DNA from: Macrothele yani
Taxonomy: Eukaryota; Arthropoda; Arachnida; Araneae; Macrothelidae
Length of the DNA: 64,000 nt
Assembly (NCBI GenBank): GCA_039090855.1
Contig: CM077010.1
Location: forward strand, 49,804,905-49,868,904
Direction: 5' to 3'
Shown: positions 31,864 through 43,942 of the stretch, one piece after another
Layout of the letters: each line of letters opens with the position of its first letter
Numbering within the stretch: position 1 is the first letter of the stretch
Notes under the pieces: generated by a model
What the model saw: only the letters and a program-made list of their open reading frames with translations
Told to the model about the DNA's origin: nothing
Databases searched by the model: none
Position numbers and translations under genes: made by a program

Positions 31864-32957
31864 CAGTGGCGTACCGGAATTCCCCCCCCCCCACCCCTCA
31901 AAAATAAGTTTTCGAGAACCTTTTGAGAAAATCCATTAGCTTTCAATTACTCAAAATTTTAACTTCCATATTATTAATTAGGCTTTACAGGTGTTTTAAT
32001 AAATCAAATTCTTTGGAATCTACGAGTATTTTTCGTAAAATCAAAATTATTCGATTTTATTGCGTGAAACACAAATATGTACGTTTTTGATTAAAATAAT
32101 TGTCCTAGTTACCGATACAAATTACTACGCAAAATGCTTACGTCAAAGCTAATCATATCATACAAAGTTTATTATTTTGAAGAAATAAGGCCTGCATTTT
32201 GAAATGTCTCACGATGATTGCACACACAAATCATACAACTGCCATGTGACGGTGTCTAATGACTTTTCCGATTATAAAAAATGTCACAGCATAAGTAACC
32301 AAATAACTAAGTAAACGATTAAGATCTGTAGCACAAAAAACGTAAAACTACTTAAATTATTTATTCTGGAATATAAAAAGCACACTTTACGTAATACCAT
32401 AATGTTTTGCAGATAGTAAAAAAAATATATATATATTTTGATTCTGTTATAAAAAAAATGACGCAGGTCTCTGATTTTTCGCTCCTGCGAAGAACACATT
32501 TTTGTTCATTATATTCGGAAGGATGCATAGTTATGTGAAAACAACTGCAATACATAACACCTTATCCTCATCGGTATAAAAATTCCGCTCATTGAACGGA
32601 TATTTTTTTCACATTCTCTTGTTAACATACCTGAAGGCCCTTATAACAACGAGGGCTATTACAAGGGGCTTCAAGTTCTTTTGAATTGCTGCTTTCCCGC
32701 CATCCAGTTTTTATGAACTAAAGCAAAGAAAATGATTTCAAAAGATTTTACATAGTTTTTACTGAGAAAAAATATTTTTCTTCTTAATACTTCATTCAAA
32801 GCTGCCTTAATTTTTGGCTATTTCTTTAACTAGTTTCATGCGAAATTCCTGTTCCCGCAAAAAAAATTTCATAAAATCTTTTTGCTCAGGCTATAGGCCT
32901 TTTTAATCATGAGCCCCCCCCCCTCCCAGCGTTGCAGGGACTATCAGTACGCCCCTG
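31864..32957. mobile_element. hAT-type non-autonomous element (1,094 bp)
   Basis: Perfect 8-bp duplication TAGGTGAT on both sides. Ends CAGTGGCGTACCGGAATTCC and (reverse complement) CAGGGGCGTACTGATAG are hAT-like. C-rich subterminal blocks (CCCCCCC) lie at both ends. No transposase is encoded. Confidence 0.9.
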
Positions 32958-32965
32958 TAGGTGAT

Positions 32966-33884
32966 GTAAGGTTATGTTGGAGTTTCCTCGACATCTCTGT
33001 TTCTATTTTTTCAGATTCGGATATTTTTCACTATAAAGAACAATTTGCGTACAACTTGTTATTTTTCGTAATGCGTCTTTCTACCACTGTAGCTGTTTCT
33101 ACTTGCAAACATTTTGCCAATTCTGGAAATCAGGTTGAAATTCTCGTTTTGTAACTGGTTCTATGCACTGTGAAGAACATTTCGTACATTGAGCATTTTA
33201 AATAATATGCAGTTTCCCCCCGTAGTTTCTTCTTCGTTTATTTTTTTCTTTTCCTTAAAATCCACTTTGAGAAATTCATATTGTTCCTAAAAGGATTCAA
33301 AAGACATGCTAATAGTATCCAAGAAATTTGTGTCATCTTGTTAGATTTTTGACAATATGAGGTTTTGAGTTTGCAACCTGAGATAAGTAATGTCAGCTAT
33401 CAACTATAAAAATGGTGCTATAAATTTTGGTTGTGGAATCTAAAATGGTTGCACTTGGGACATGTCTTAAACGTCTGAATTCATTGGGGGGGGGGGCTAA
33501 AGAGTGGGTTGAGAGAAATGTTGGAGGGGCTGGAACCCCTTATCCATTTCCCCATGACGTCGCGACTGTTGAAGACGCCCCAAACTACTATTCTTTACAT
33601 GAATTTCCTAGGTCTCTTTTGAAAAGTTTTATGCTGTTGAATATATCAACAAGTTGCTTTTTTCCTTGGACGTTTTGTTTTACGTTTAACTCTACTGGGA
33701 GATTTGCAATTAATTGTAACTAAGAATGCCTCATCCTTAATCCATTCAATGCATAGGTGCAACACATACAGTAGTTCTATTTCTGTCTTTCTTAAAAGCT
33801 GTCATTTGGACTTGAATACTGTACTTTTCTTGTTCTAAAATATCTGTCAACACTGTTAAAAATTTTGGGATAAGTTGTACCAAA
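32966..33884. other. Unassigned stretch
   Basis: No recognised gene. A 98-codon frame at 33427-33723 is not convincing. A GGGGGGGGG run lies at 33486. Confidence 0.35.
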
Positions 33885-34119
33885 AAGCGGTGCTACACCA
33901 GCTGCACCACTTTCCGAGAAAATATGCACCATTATGTGGTGCAAACAAAACCCAACAATATGGTGCATGTTTGCACCATAAAATGGTGCAATCTAACACC
34001 ACCAAATGTAAAAACGTACCATTTTATAGTGCAACTTTACTCCATAATATGGTGCAAAGTTGCACCACTTGTTGGTGTAACTTTTCCGAAATGTGGTGCA
34101 GCTGGTGTAGTTCCACTTA
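33885..34119. mobile_element. Fold-back sequence built of TGGTGCA words
   Basis: The two ends are inverted copies (GTGCTACACCAGCTGCACCA and TGGTGCAGCTGGTGTAGTTC). The interior repeats TGGTGCA/TGCACCA in both orientations about every 20-30 bp. Related words recur at 36078-36180. It may be a MITE-like or fold-back element; coding frames across it are artefacts of the repeat. Confidence 0.65.
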
Positions 34120-34529
34120 TTGGTTCAACATATCACCAAAATTAAGTGTAGTCTTTTTACATCACTCTTTATGGATCAAATATTTTGAAAACAGGGTTTC
34201 TGTGTACAGTTCCAAAAAGTTTTTATTTACTTCATCAGTTTAGGAATTGAAAGGTTCCTTTTTTTTTTTTTTTTTAATTGTTTCTCGCATATTCGGAAGA
34301 TTTTAATCTTTATTGCTTATGATAGTACATATAGTCACAATTTCAAGATCAATACACTGGGCTAATTAATGCCGCAATTTGAGCTTGTTATACTACAGTA
34401 CACTAGAAACTACTTCCATGTGTTAAACCTCATCAGAAAACTAAACTTTTATTGTCATACACGTGGCTAGGCACATATACAACATCAGAAAGTTCAACGT
34501 GAAAATAATTGTCAGGAACACCATATATA
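34120..34529. other. AT-rich stretch
   Basis: Only a poly(T) tract near 34259-34276. No gene seen. Confidence 0.4.
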
Positions 34530-35870
34530 TACAACGCTACAATGATCTTGCTACATAAAAAAGGTGACATTGAGGATCTCAGGAACTGCAGACCTATCAG
34601 CCTCCTATCAGTGGTTTATAAAATCTTCACTAAAGTTCTTTCACACCGCTTAAAGGTAATACTGGACATGGCTCAACCGAGAGAACAAGCTGGATTCAGG
34701 AGTGGCTACAGCACAATAGATCACATCCACGTACTGAGAGAACTAATTGAAAGAGCGAGGTAATATGAACTTCCATTGTGCATGGCTTTTATCGATTATG
34801 AAAAAGCCTTTGATTCGGTGAAACCATCAGCAGTTACAATGGCTCTGAAAACCTGCGGTATTGAAGATGCATACATTAATATTATTAATAACATCTATGA
34901 AAATGCAAGTGCAAAGATTCGGCTGTTTGAAAATACAACACACATAAAAATTGGAAAAGGAGTGAGACAAGGTGACACCATATCTCCGAAGCTCTTTAAT
35001 GCCACATTGGAAAATGTCTTTCAATCACTGAACTGGTAAAACAAAGGGATAAAGATTAATGGAGATTATCTAACCCACCTTCGTTTTGCTGATGACATAG
35101 TCATTTTTGCAACTACCCCATCAGAGCTACAGAGTATGATCCAGAAACTTGCTGACAAGAGTAAAGAAGTGGGATTAAAAATGAACTTTCAGAAGACAAA
35201 AGTGATGTACAATGCTTTTACAAGAAATGAAGATTTATCGATTGATGGAGAAAAGCTGGAGATAACAGACACGTACGTTTATCTTGGACAGCAGATATCA
35301 AGTGAGGGTCACATTGGTGAAGAAATTAATCGGCGTACAAAACTTGCCTGGAGAGCTTTTGGAAGAAACAGCATAATTTTCAAGAGCAATATGCCATTAT
35401 GTCTTAAAAGAAAAGTATTTGATCAATGCATCCTTCCAGTGCTTACGTATGGTGCAGAGACGTGGACCTTAGCTAAAAGAGACACACAAAGGCTGCAGAC
35501 AACTCAAAGCAGCATGGAGAGGTGCATGCTTGGTGTAACCAGGAGAGATAAGAAGAGGAACACGTGGATCCGAAAAATGACAAGAGTGGAAGACATCATG
35601 ATCAGAGTTAAATCCCTGAAATGGCAATGGGCTGGACATACTGCCAGAAGAACAGACCATCGATGGACAGCCGAAATTTTAGATTGGATTCCAAGGGACA
35701 GGAAAAGACCCAGAAGAAGACCACATGGAAGATGGGTGGATGAAATTCGAAAGTATGCGGGAGTGACATGGAGGAGACTGGCACAAGACAGACCGTTGTG
35801 GAGGAAACTTGGGGAGACCTTCGTCCAGCAGTGGATTGATAATGGTTGACAATGATGATGATGATGATAT
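34530..35870 (+). pseudogene. RTE LINE copy 2, 5'-truncated
   Basis: Starts at TMILLHKKGDIEDL in the RT domain and runs to QQWIDNG and the (ATG)n tail, then (TA)n. Retains FIDYEKAFDSV, GVRQGDTISPKLFN and FADDIVIF. Two nonsense changes (34761, GAA to TAA; 35037, GAA to TAA). Very close to copies 1 and 3. 5' truncation is typical of target-primed reverse transcription. Confidence 0.93.
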
Positions 35871-36077
35871 ATATATATATATATATATATAACTTGAGTG
35901 AACACTTCTTTAAAATTTTCCAAACTCGCACTCATTGTGACGACAAAACCAACATGGCGCCAGAACACAACTGTCTCCGTCGGATGACGAAGAGGCATGC
36001 GCAGTTTCTTTAACTGCCCTGAAATGCGATGCAAAATAACGCCGCTCTGGCTGTATTTGGTAATTTACACGAAAACG

Positions 36078-36180
36078 TTGGTGCAAGTCAAACGTTTTCA
36101 TGCACCACTTTATGGTGCACGTGTGAAAATCGCACCAGATCATGGTGTAAGTGTCAGATACTACACGATATTGTTGTGCA
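36078..36180. repeat. TGGTGCA-word repeat, second locus
   Basis: GCACCACTTTATGGTGCACG, CGCACCAGATCATGGTGTA and TTGTTGTGCAACG are related to the fold-back at 33885. The RTE copy lies between the two loci. Confidence 0.5.
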
Positions 36181-36350
36181 ACGTTGAACTGAAAATTTTA
36201 ATAGTGAACTAATAACATTTGTGTCATATTCGACACTTATATTCGTACGCAAAGAAATGTGTACAGTTCTAAATAAAGGAATATGCATCCAGCTTCAAGT
36301 TGCGTGGCTTTTTTACTTTTTATAAAGGTTAGCATAACCTGACTACCAGT

Positions 36351-36720
36351 GGGTCGCGATAGCCAAGTGGTTAAAGCAGTCGGCTGCCGTTCATTTGGTC
36401 GAGGGTCCGAACCCAGCGTGACTGCTCCACCTACCAAAGACCTGCCGTGCCTCTAAGGACATGTTAAGCTGGCGGCCTCGGAATATTGGACTCCCTTTAA
36501 AAATAAAGGTCATTTGTTCTTTACCCCATTCTCTTTCAGAGTGCACCCGCTGCTCTGACATCCGCTGCCTCCTCTGCACGATGTCAGTTCGCAGTTCTTC
36601 TTCTGGCACTCTTAACCATGTCAACTTTTCTGTACCCACTGGTTGTCAGGGCCTTCAGCTTGCCCTCGTCACTTCTCTTTCTCGTACTTAGCGTAAAGTT
36701 GTTTAAGGCCCTGGTAGTTG
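36351..36720 (+). mobile_element. SINE-B copy 2 (diverged)
   Basis: tRNA-Ser-like head (GTCGCGATAGCCAAGTGGTT, degraded B box GGGTCCGAACCC). The body aligns to copy 1 at ACATGTTAAGCTGGCGGCC, CAGTTCGC and GTTTAAGGCCCTGG. Tail not clear and no duplication found. Confidence 0.7.
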
Positions 36721-37346
36721 CTTCTAAACCCTCGTTTGGCTGGAAATTCTACGAGATAGGGCCATCTTCCGTAATGGAATCGATTGTCTGCTACACTTCA
36801 CCCGAGGGAGAAAAACTCATGAGAGTTCAGATTAATGTTCAGTATGGAAAGCATAACGAGAAGAAACCAAAATTTGCATAAATGGAAAGCCAATATAAAC
36901 GGAAGGTTAAACATACAGGTATACATCGCAAGACACTATATGTACGATAACCTATATTACTGTGGCAAGTTTTAGATGTTTGCTTGTCCATTAGTGCATT
37001 TCTTTTACATATAATGCGTGACCATGATTTTTCAAATAAACTAAACTTACCCTTTGCAGAAGATGCTTTAAGAAGGATTTTGTGGCGTCTGGAAGATTCT
37101 CTAATATGTACACACTCATACTCAAGGCAACTAAAATAAAAGATAGAAAGAAAAAAAAATGCATTTTTCAGTGATTGAAGTACCATGTCATTACTTCGCG
37201 TAAAGGAAAACTGAACGATCCTATTTCCTTAAAAGGTGTGAAGTTTTCTTTTATGAATTCTTATAACAGCATGAGCATGTTTATACATTTAATTTTAATT
37301 CGAGTAAATGAATTAATTAAATTTGGTCGTACTGACCACCAGGGAC
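36721..37346. other. Unassigned stretch
   Basis: Nothing recognised. Short open frames only. Confidence 0.35.
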
Positions 37347-37388
37347 ACCGATCAGCCAAAATCACGTGCCAAGGTCGCGAATGATATA

Positions 37389-38624
37389 CATATTGACAAA
37401 AGCCACCGGACACACCTTCAAAAGCAAATGAACGGATCCGCTGCGTTGCTAAGATGCGCCGCATAGCTGCAAACGGTATGAAAACAAGCCTGCAGCTGAC
37501 CGCGATCATATCGCACCGTGACGTTGAGTGAAAATGTCGCGGCGGGAGAGAACTGACTTTGAGAAAGGAAAGATTTTTGGGTGTTATATTAATGGGTTGT
37601 CCGTAAGAGAAACCGAGAGGCGTTTAAACATACCCAAGTCAACTGTTTTGGATGTACTGAATAAGTGGAAGACACATGACGTGCCTGAAGCAGCAAAACG
37701 TACCGGCAGACCAAAAAATATGTGATAGAGGACGCCGAAGCCTCAGGAGAGTCGTTACAGCTAATCGACTGAGTACTGCACAAGACCTCAGTGTACAGGT
37801 GTGTAAAAATGCTATAACCTCGGTATGTACACGTACCATTCGCAGAGAACTTCATTCCATTTGTTACTGTTATCATGCGGCTGCTCATAAGTCTTTCATC
37901 TCCACTCGGAATGCTAGTCGTAGTTTAGCATGGTGTAAATAACATTTATCGTGGACCGTAGATCAATGGAAACGGGTCCTATGAACTGATGAATCCAGAT
38001 ACACGATCCACCAGTCTGAAGGCCCTGTATGTGGGTATGGCGGCAACCAAGGAAAGGCTATTTACCACAGTGTACTGTTCTTACGGTCAAGTTTGGAGCT
38101 GGCAGTGTACTCGTGTGGGGGTGTTTTTCGTATTATGGTCCCGACCCATTGATTATCGTGCATAAACCTGTTAACCAGCACGTCTACCTCGATATTCTAG
38201 ACAATTATGCCCTACCAACTCTGTGGCAATACTATGGAACCGAGCCTTGTTGGAACCAGCAGAATAATGCACCGAGCCATAAAGTAAGGACTGTTACGGC
38301 GTGGTTGGACGATAATTCCGTATCGTGTGTGGACTAGCCAGCACAGAGCCCTGATCTTAATCCCATAGAACGTCCATGGTATGAATTAGAACGCCGCATA
38401 AGAAGTTTGGGACCAAGGCCTACTACTAAGCAACAGTTAGCGGCAGCATTATGTACTGAATAGAAGCGCATAACTATCGCGTTGTTCCAAAACCTTGTCG
38501 AAAGCGTGTCTTAAAGGGTCAGTGCATGCATTAAGGCCAAAGGTGGACCACCATCGTACTAATGTATGTCAATAAATGCTATATTTGTGTTTCCCTTCTT
38601 GGTGTCCGGTGACTTTTGTCAATG
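37389..38624 (+). mobile_element. Tc1-like transposon, family 2, copy 2
   Basis: The ends CATATTGACAAAAGCCACCG and (reverse complement) CATTGACAAAAGTCACCGG lie between TA dinucleotides. Same family and size as the element at 19195-20438, but opposite orientation and better preserved. Confidence 0.92.
37534..38515 (+). pseudogene. Tc1-like transposase (family 2), broken
   Basis: The start MSRRERTDFEKGKIFGCYIN, SVRETERRLNIPKSTVLDVL and GRPKNM forms the paired helix-turn-helix DNA-binding domain ending in the GRP motif, in one open frame of 65 codons. After a stop the frame shifts. HKPVNQHVYLDILDNYALPT is readable, the second Asp motif is changed to NQQNNAPSHK, and NPIERPW retains the region of the catalytic Glu. 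The DDE triad is damaged, so it is inactive. Confidence 0.88.
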
Positions 38625-38636
38625 TATATATGTCAT

Positions 38637-41600
38637 CATCATCATCATCATCATTGTCAACCATTATCAATCCACTGCTGGACGAAGGTCTCCCCAAGTT
38701 TCCTCCACAACGGTCTGTCTTGTGCCAGTCTCCTCCATGTCATCCCTGCATACTTTCGAATTTCATCCACCCATCTCCCATGTGGTCTTCTTCTGGGTCT
38801 TTTCCAGTCCCTTGGAGTCCAATCTAAAATTTCGGCTGTCCATCGATGATCTGTCCTTCTGGCAGTATGTCCAGCCCATTGCCATTTCAGGGATTTAACT
38901 CTGATCATGATGTCTTCCACTCTTGTCATTTTTCGGATCCACGAGTTCCTCTTCTTATCTCTCCTGGTTACACCAAGCACGCACCTCTCCATGCTGCTTT
39001 GAGTTGTCTGCAGCCTTTGTATGTCTCTTTTAGTTAAGGTCCACGTCTCTGCACCATACGTAAGCACTGGAAGGATGCATTGATCAAACACTTTTCTTTT
39101 AAGACATAATGGCATATTGCTCTTGAAAATTATGCTGTTTCTTCCAAAAGCTCTCCAGGCAAGTTTTGTACGCCGATTAATTTCTTCATCAATGTGACCC
39201 TCACTTGATATCTGCTGTCCAAGATAAACGTACGTGTCTGTTATCTCCAGCTTTTCTCCATCAATCGATAAATCTTCATTTCTTGTAAAAGCATTGAACA
39301 TCACTTTTGTCTTCTGAAAGTTCATTTTTAATCCCACTTCTTTACTCATGTCAGCAAGTTCTTGGATCATACTCTGTAGCTCTGATGGGGTAGTTGCAAA
39401 AATGACTACGTCATCAGCAAAACGTAGGTGGGTTAGATAATCTCCATTAATCTTTATACCCTTGTTTTCCCAGCTCAGCGACTGAAAAACACCCTCCAAT
39501 GTGGCATTAAAGAGCTTCAGAGATATGGTGTCACCTTGTCTCACTCCCTTTCGAATTTTTACGTGTGTTGTATTTTCAAACAGCCTAATCTTTGCACTTG
39601 CATTTTCATAGATGTTATTAATAATATTAATGTACGCATCTTCAATACCGCAGGTTTTCAGAGCCATTGTAACTGCTGATGGTTTCACCGAATCAAAGGC
39701 TTTTTCATAATCGATAAAAGCCATGCACAATGGAAGTTCATATTCCCTCGCTCTTTCAATCAGTTCTCTCAGCACGTGGATATGATCTATTGTGCTGTAG
39801 CCACTCCTGAATCTAGCTTGTTCTCTCGGTTGAGCCATGTCCAGTGTTACCTTCAAGCGGTGTGAAAGAACTTTAGTGAAGATTTTATAAACTACTGATA
39901 GGAGGCTGATAGGTCTGTAGTTTCCGAGATCCTCAATGTCACCTTTCTTATGTAGCAGGATCATTGTAGCGGTGTTCCAATCCTCAGGAATCTTTCCTTC
40001 ATTAAGGCATCGAGTGAAAATTTGGGCGAGTACTGTTTCTATTTCCCCACTTGCTTCTTGTATGATGTCTACAGTAATTCCATCTTCTCCTGGAGCTTTT
40101 CCCCGCTTCATGTTCTTGATCGCATGTGCAACTTCTGCTGGAAGGACTGGAGGAACTCTGGTACTGGTATCTTTCATGATGTCTGGAGTGCATGTATCAT
40201 CCCTTTTATATAATTTGGAGTAGAAATCTTTCACTCTTGTCAAAATTTCGCCTCTATTTCTTGTTACAGAACCATCTTCTTTTCTCAGTGCCATAATCTG
40301 TTTTCTTCCCTTACTGAGATGTCCCTTTGCTATCTTTAAGCTTTGGTTGTTTTCAATTGCTTTCCTCACTAGTTCACAGTTGAATTTTCTTACGTCTTCA
40401 GTGATACTTTTTCTTACTGTCTTGCATAGCTCTATATATTCCACTTTGGAAGTCACATCTTCCTTAGTTGTCCTCATCTCTCTTCTTTTTTGCATCAACA
40501 TTTTCGTTTTTCCTGATAATTTATTTACATGCAACTTGTTCTTAGACCCAGCTAATTTTGTTGCTGTTTCCATAAGAGCTTTGGTTACTTTTCTGTTAAC
40601 TTCAGAGATGTCCACTTCTTCTTATGTTAGGCCTTCTAAAGCAGAGAACCTGTTCTTCAGTTCCAACTTGAAGGTATTATGGTGTTTTTTAAAGTTGGTT
40701 ATGTCAATAGATTTTGTTTGTCTTACGAGCTTGCCACGTTCAAGTTTAGTGTTGAGGTGCATCTTACATCTCACCAATCTATGGTCACTACCTGTGTTGA
40801 ACTTGTTTAGCATACTGCAGTCTTCTATGACGAATTTTTTGTTACACATAATAAAATCAATTTCACTTGTCGTCCCATTTGGATGTCTCCATGTCCATTT
40901 CCTGTGTGGCTTTTTCTTGAAGAAGGAGTTCAAGATGAAAAACCCTTCTGCCTCTGCAAACTCAACGAGAGTATTTCCACGCTGGTTTCTGTTGCCGTGA
41001 CCGAATTTACCTACTGAAGTTTCATTCTGTTGCCGTTGCCCTATTTTTGCATTGAAATCTCCCATAATTATTTTCAAGTGCTGCTTACCTTTATTATTTA
41101 GATGACAAATTTCCTCATAAAATTCTTCAATTTCTTCTTCAGGATGACTTGTGGTGGGTGCATAAGTTTGAATAATCTGAGCCTGGTATCTTTTCGAGAG
41201 TTGGATAACAAGTCGTGCAGCTCTGTCAGAGGAACTTTCAACTTCTACAACTTTATCCTTCAGTTTCTTGTTTATTATAAATCCAACACCACTAGTTCTG
41301 CCAGTATCTGTCCCACGATAGTAGAAGAGATGTCCACTTTTCAGTTCGATGAGATCTTCTCCTTTTCTCCTTACCTCACTTAGCCCCACGATGTCCCACT
41401 TGATCCTTTGTAGTTCCTCTTCCAATTCAAGAAGCCTTGAATCAGAAGATAGGGAGCGTCCATTGTACGTAGCCAAGGTCAGCATCAGATGGCAGCCTAG
41501 TCCGGTCCTCCGGGGATTCTTAGCACCCTCTGCCTTCATGTCGCACTGGCCGCTGCCTTGGCCAGGTACATTCCAGCTGCCGGAGACTGAGGGCCAAGAT

Positions 41601-41788
41601 TTAAGTTGTGGAATCATTTTGGAGGGGTTTGGCCATAACTCACCACGCTGGCCAAGCGGGTTGGTGAGTGTGGGATAGAATTTCCTCAAATCCCGATGGT
41701 ATAGTTATACCGCTATTGGCGGTCGTCAGAGCCCCTTTAGTGGGAACAGGATGCACCACGAGAAGGCGGGGTCGACATTTGTCAAGGA
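38637..41788 (-). mobile_element. RTE-type LINE, copy 3 (full length)
   Basis: From the 5' UTR start CTCCTTGACAAATGTCGACC (reverse strand) to the (ATG)n tail, ~3.15 kb and uninterrupted. The best-preserved LINE in the window. Confidence 0.93.
38657..41617 (-). pseudogene. RTE endonuclease-reverse transcriptase, one nonsense codon from intact
   Basis: Start chosen at the ATG of MIPQLKSWPSVSG. An upstream extension would need a non-ATG start. Endonuclease domain motifs: LATYNGRSL, LSEVRRKGEDL, MGDFNAKIG, EIDFIMC, GSDHRLVRC. RT domain motifs: NYRPISLLSVVYKIFTKV, FIDYEKAFDSV, GVRQGDTISLKLFN and FADDVVIF. C-terminal domain with RWTAEILDW and RWVDEIRKYAG. The frame is open for ~986 codons except one TAA at 40621-40623, where copy 1 has TCG (Ser) between SALEGLT and EEVDIS. 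The low divergence suggests recent activity of the family. The break separates endonuclease from RT. Confidence 0.93.
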
Positions 41789-41909
41789 GAGGCTGTGATG
41801 TTACGCATCACCTGTATGATATGATATATGTATGATATACCTGTATATATGTATAATATGATATACCTAGGTCGGAGCTCTCTCGGTTAGTATTTCGTTT
41901 CGTTCCGAC

Positions 41910-42930
41910 ATGGGGAAAGCAAAAGATTTATCTAATTCCGACAAAGGCCAGATCATTATGGCAAGACGCCTTGGTAAGTGCATCTCCGAAACAGCGAACC
42001 TGGTAGGCTGCTCACGCTATGCAGAAGTTAGTACTTATCAAATATGGTCTGAAACAGGTGACACTTCGAGCCGTCGACAAGGCGTGGACAGGGCAAGCCT
42101 CACTGATACCAGAGGTCAACGCAGGCTGTGTCGTCTTGTCCGCAGCAACAGGCGGGCTACTGTGGCTGACATTACACATAATTTCAGTTGTGGTGAAGGG
42201 CCCAATGTGTCCGAACACACAGTTCAACGAACATTCTTGGGTATGGAACTCCGCATCCACAGACCCATTCGTGTGCCTATGCTCACAGCCATCCACCGTC
42301 TTCAACGCTTGCAGTGGGTACGTAATAATTGACATTGGACCATAGAAGACTAAGAGGGTCTCATGGTCAGATGAATCCCGTTTTCTGTTATACCATGTCG
42401 ACGAACGTGCTGGTGTGCGACGTTTACTCAAGGAAGCCTCACCTGGATGTACTGTGGGACGGATCCAAGTGACTGGAGGGATTGTAATGATCGGCAATAT
42501 TTTCCTGGGGAGCACTTGGATCCATCATCTCTGTAGAGCGGACTCTGACAGCTGTCACGTAGTTGAACATCGTGACGGACCAAGTACACCCCTTTATGGT
42601 TTTATGGCGACTGTATTCCCTGACGGAGATGGCGTCTTTTAACAAGACCATGCTCCATGCCACACTGCGAAAAAGGTTCAGGAATGGTTCCAAGAACATG
42701 AAGAGGACAAAATTTGCCGGACATTAATCCTATCGAGCGTTTGTGGGTTGAGTTGGAGAAGCGGATACGAGCAGCATCACCCCAACCACGTAATTTACGG
42801 GAACTGTTGGATCTTCTGTTGCAGTTATGGTACCAAATATCAAGAGACACCTACCAACATCTCGTTGAATCTATGCCTCATCAGGTGAGAGCTTTTTCTG
42901 TAGCGAGAGAAGGGCCTACGTAATACCCGT
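41910..42930 (+). pseudogene. Tc1-like transposase (family 3), broken
   Basis: Starts [20 protein letters not shown] and continues through the DNA-binding domain ([32 protein letters not shown]) and [19 protein letters not shown] to LQWVRNN, where a stop interrupts. Then come WSDESRFLLYHVDERAGVR with the first Asp, GIVMIGNIFLGSTWIH, QDHAPCHTAKKVQEWFQEH with the second Asp after a stop, and NPIERLWVELEKRIRA with the catalytic Glu in another frame. Complete in outline, inactivated by a stop and frameshifts. Confidence 0.88.
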
Positions 42931-43082
42931 ATTAGGTAGGTGGTTTTAATGTTTTGGCTGATCGGTGTATGTCAATAGCATTTAGCTTTTATATGACTTG
43001 CTCAGTTTTTCCTTTAGTATTTTCTACCATAATACAATAACTTTACATTTTTTTTTCGTTTTCAGTTTAAAATCTATGCATA

Positions 43083-43942
43083 TGTTACCGCTAAAGTGCA
43101 GAAATCAGTTATTCTACAGATTATCTAGGTAATGTGCAGATTAACTTGTATGATCCATTAAAGTGCCGAAAATCATTTCTCAAATTACCTACTAGGCACT
43201 CGTTAAAGTGAAAATAAGATCTTTGCTGGAACAACAGCAACGTTTCTGTACGCTTAAATTAACATAATGTTATTTATTTATTTTTCGATATATAAAGAAT
43301 CAAGTTAATACAATCAAACAATCAACAAATTAGTTGATAGAATCAATCATCAATCAATTAAAAATCTATAATAGAAAGAATCAAACGGTTTAAAATATTA
43401 TTATAATTAAGGAAATGAATTTGCAAAACATATGATAAAATTATGCTGACTTATTAGTGCAATCTAAAGATTGGTGACACTTTGATTACATAGCAATTGG
43501 TTTTTGCGACAAGCACACCTATTTGTGGTACATTTAGATTTGCAGTCACATTTTCTGAAACTCTGCCCGGAATTAAATTTATCTGCTTTAAAAAAAATCA
43601 CGACACAAATTCACGCGCTAACAGGCAGAAACGAATTTGAAAACAGAATTAGCTATGCTACGCACTGCCAGCCGACGCCAATTATGAGAAATAAAAACAA
43701 CCGTTGACGACTAGACGCTGGCGAAACGAAACTAAAAGTGGAGGGAGAGGGGGAAGGTGTAGGGAAAGGAAATGAGAGAAACAAACTTTTGAACTTTAAC
43801 GATACGGAAGCCGTTAATGTGCACATTACCTAGGTAAAATGCGGAAAACTCTTGATTCCGCACGTTAACGGAGCAAATCAGTTAATCTGCAGATTAGCTA
43901 GGTAATGTGCACATTAACGGCTTTCGAGCTTTAGCGGTAACA
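43083..43942. mobile_element. Unclassified TIR element (860 bp) with subterminal repeats
   Basis: The ends TGTTACCGCTAAAG and CTTTAGCGGTAACA are perfect. Just inside, AGGTAATGTGCA and related TTAATGTGCACATTA, CTGCAGATTA and AACGG words repeat several times in both orientations. Flanks CTATGCATA and CTATACTA may be a decayed 8-9 bp duplication. It has no recognisable transposase; a 67-codon frame at 43504 is unconvincing. Superfamily unknown to me. Confidence 0.75.

Larger units (their letters stand above)
37347..42967 (+). mobile_element. Tc1-like transposon, family 3, interrupted by two elements
   Basis: The right end TTTTGGCTGATCGGTG before TA and the left end CACCGATCAGCCAAAA are perfect 16-bp inverted repeats. 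The DNA between the left end and the transposase start at 41910 is filled by a family-2 Tc1-like element and an RTE LINE. Removing both leaves a ~1.2 kb element of normal length. The left TA is degraded to GA, so assigning this left end to this copy is an inference. Confidence 0.55.

Noticed and set aside
33875..34243. 122-codon ORF rich in Cys, His and Trp
   Set aside because: Arises from TGGTGCA/TGCACCA words in the fold-back; no domain pattern.
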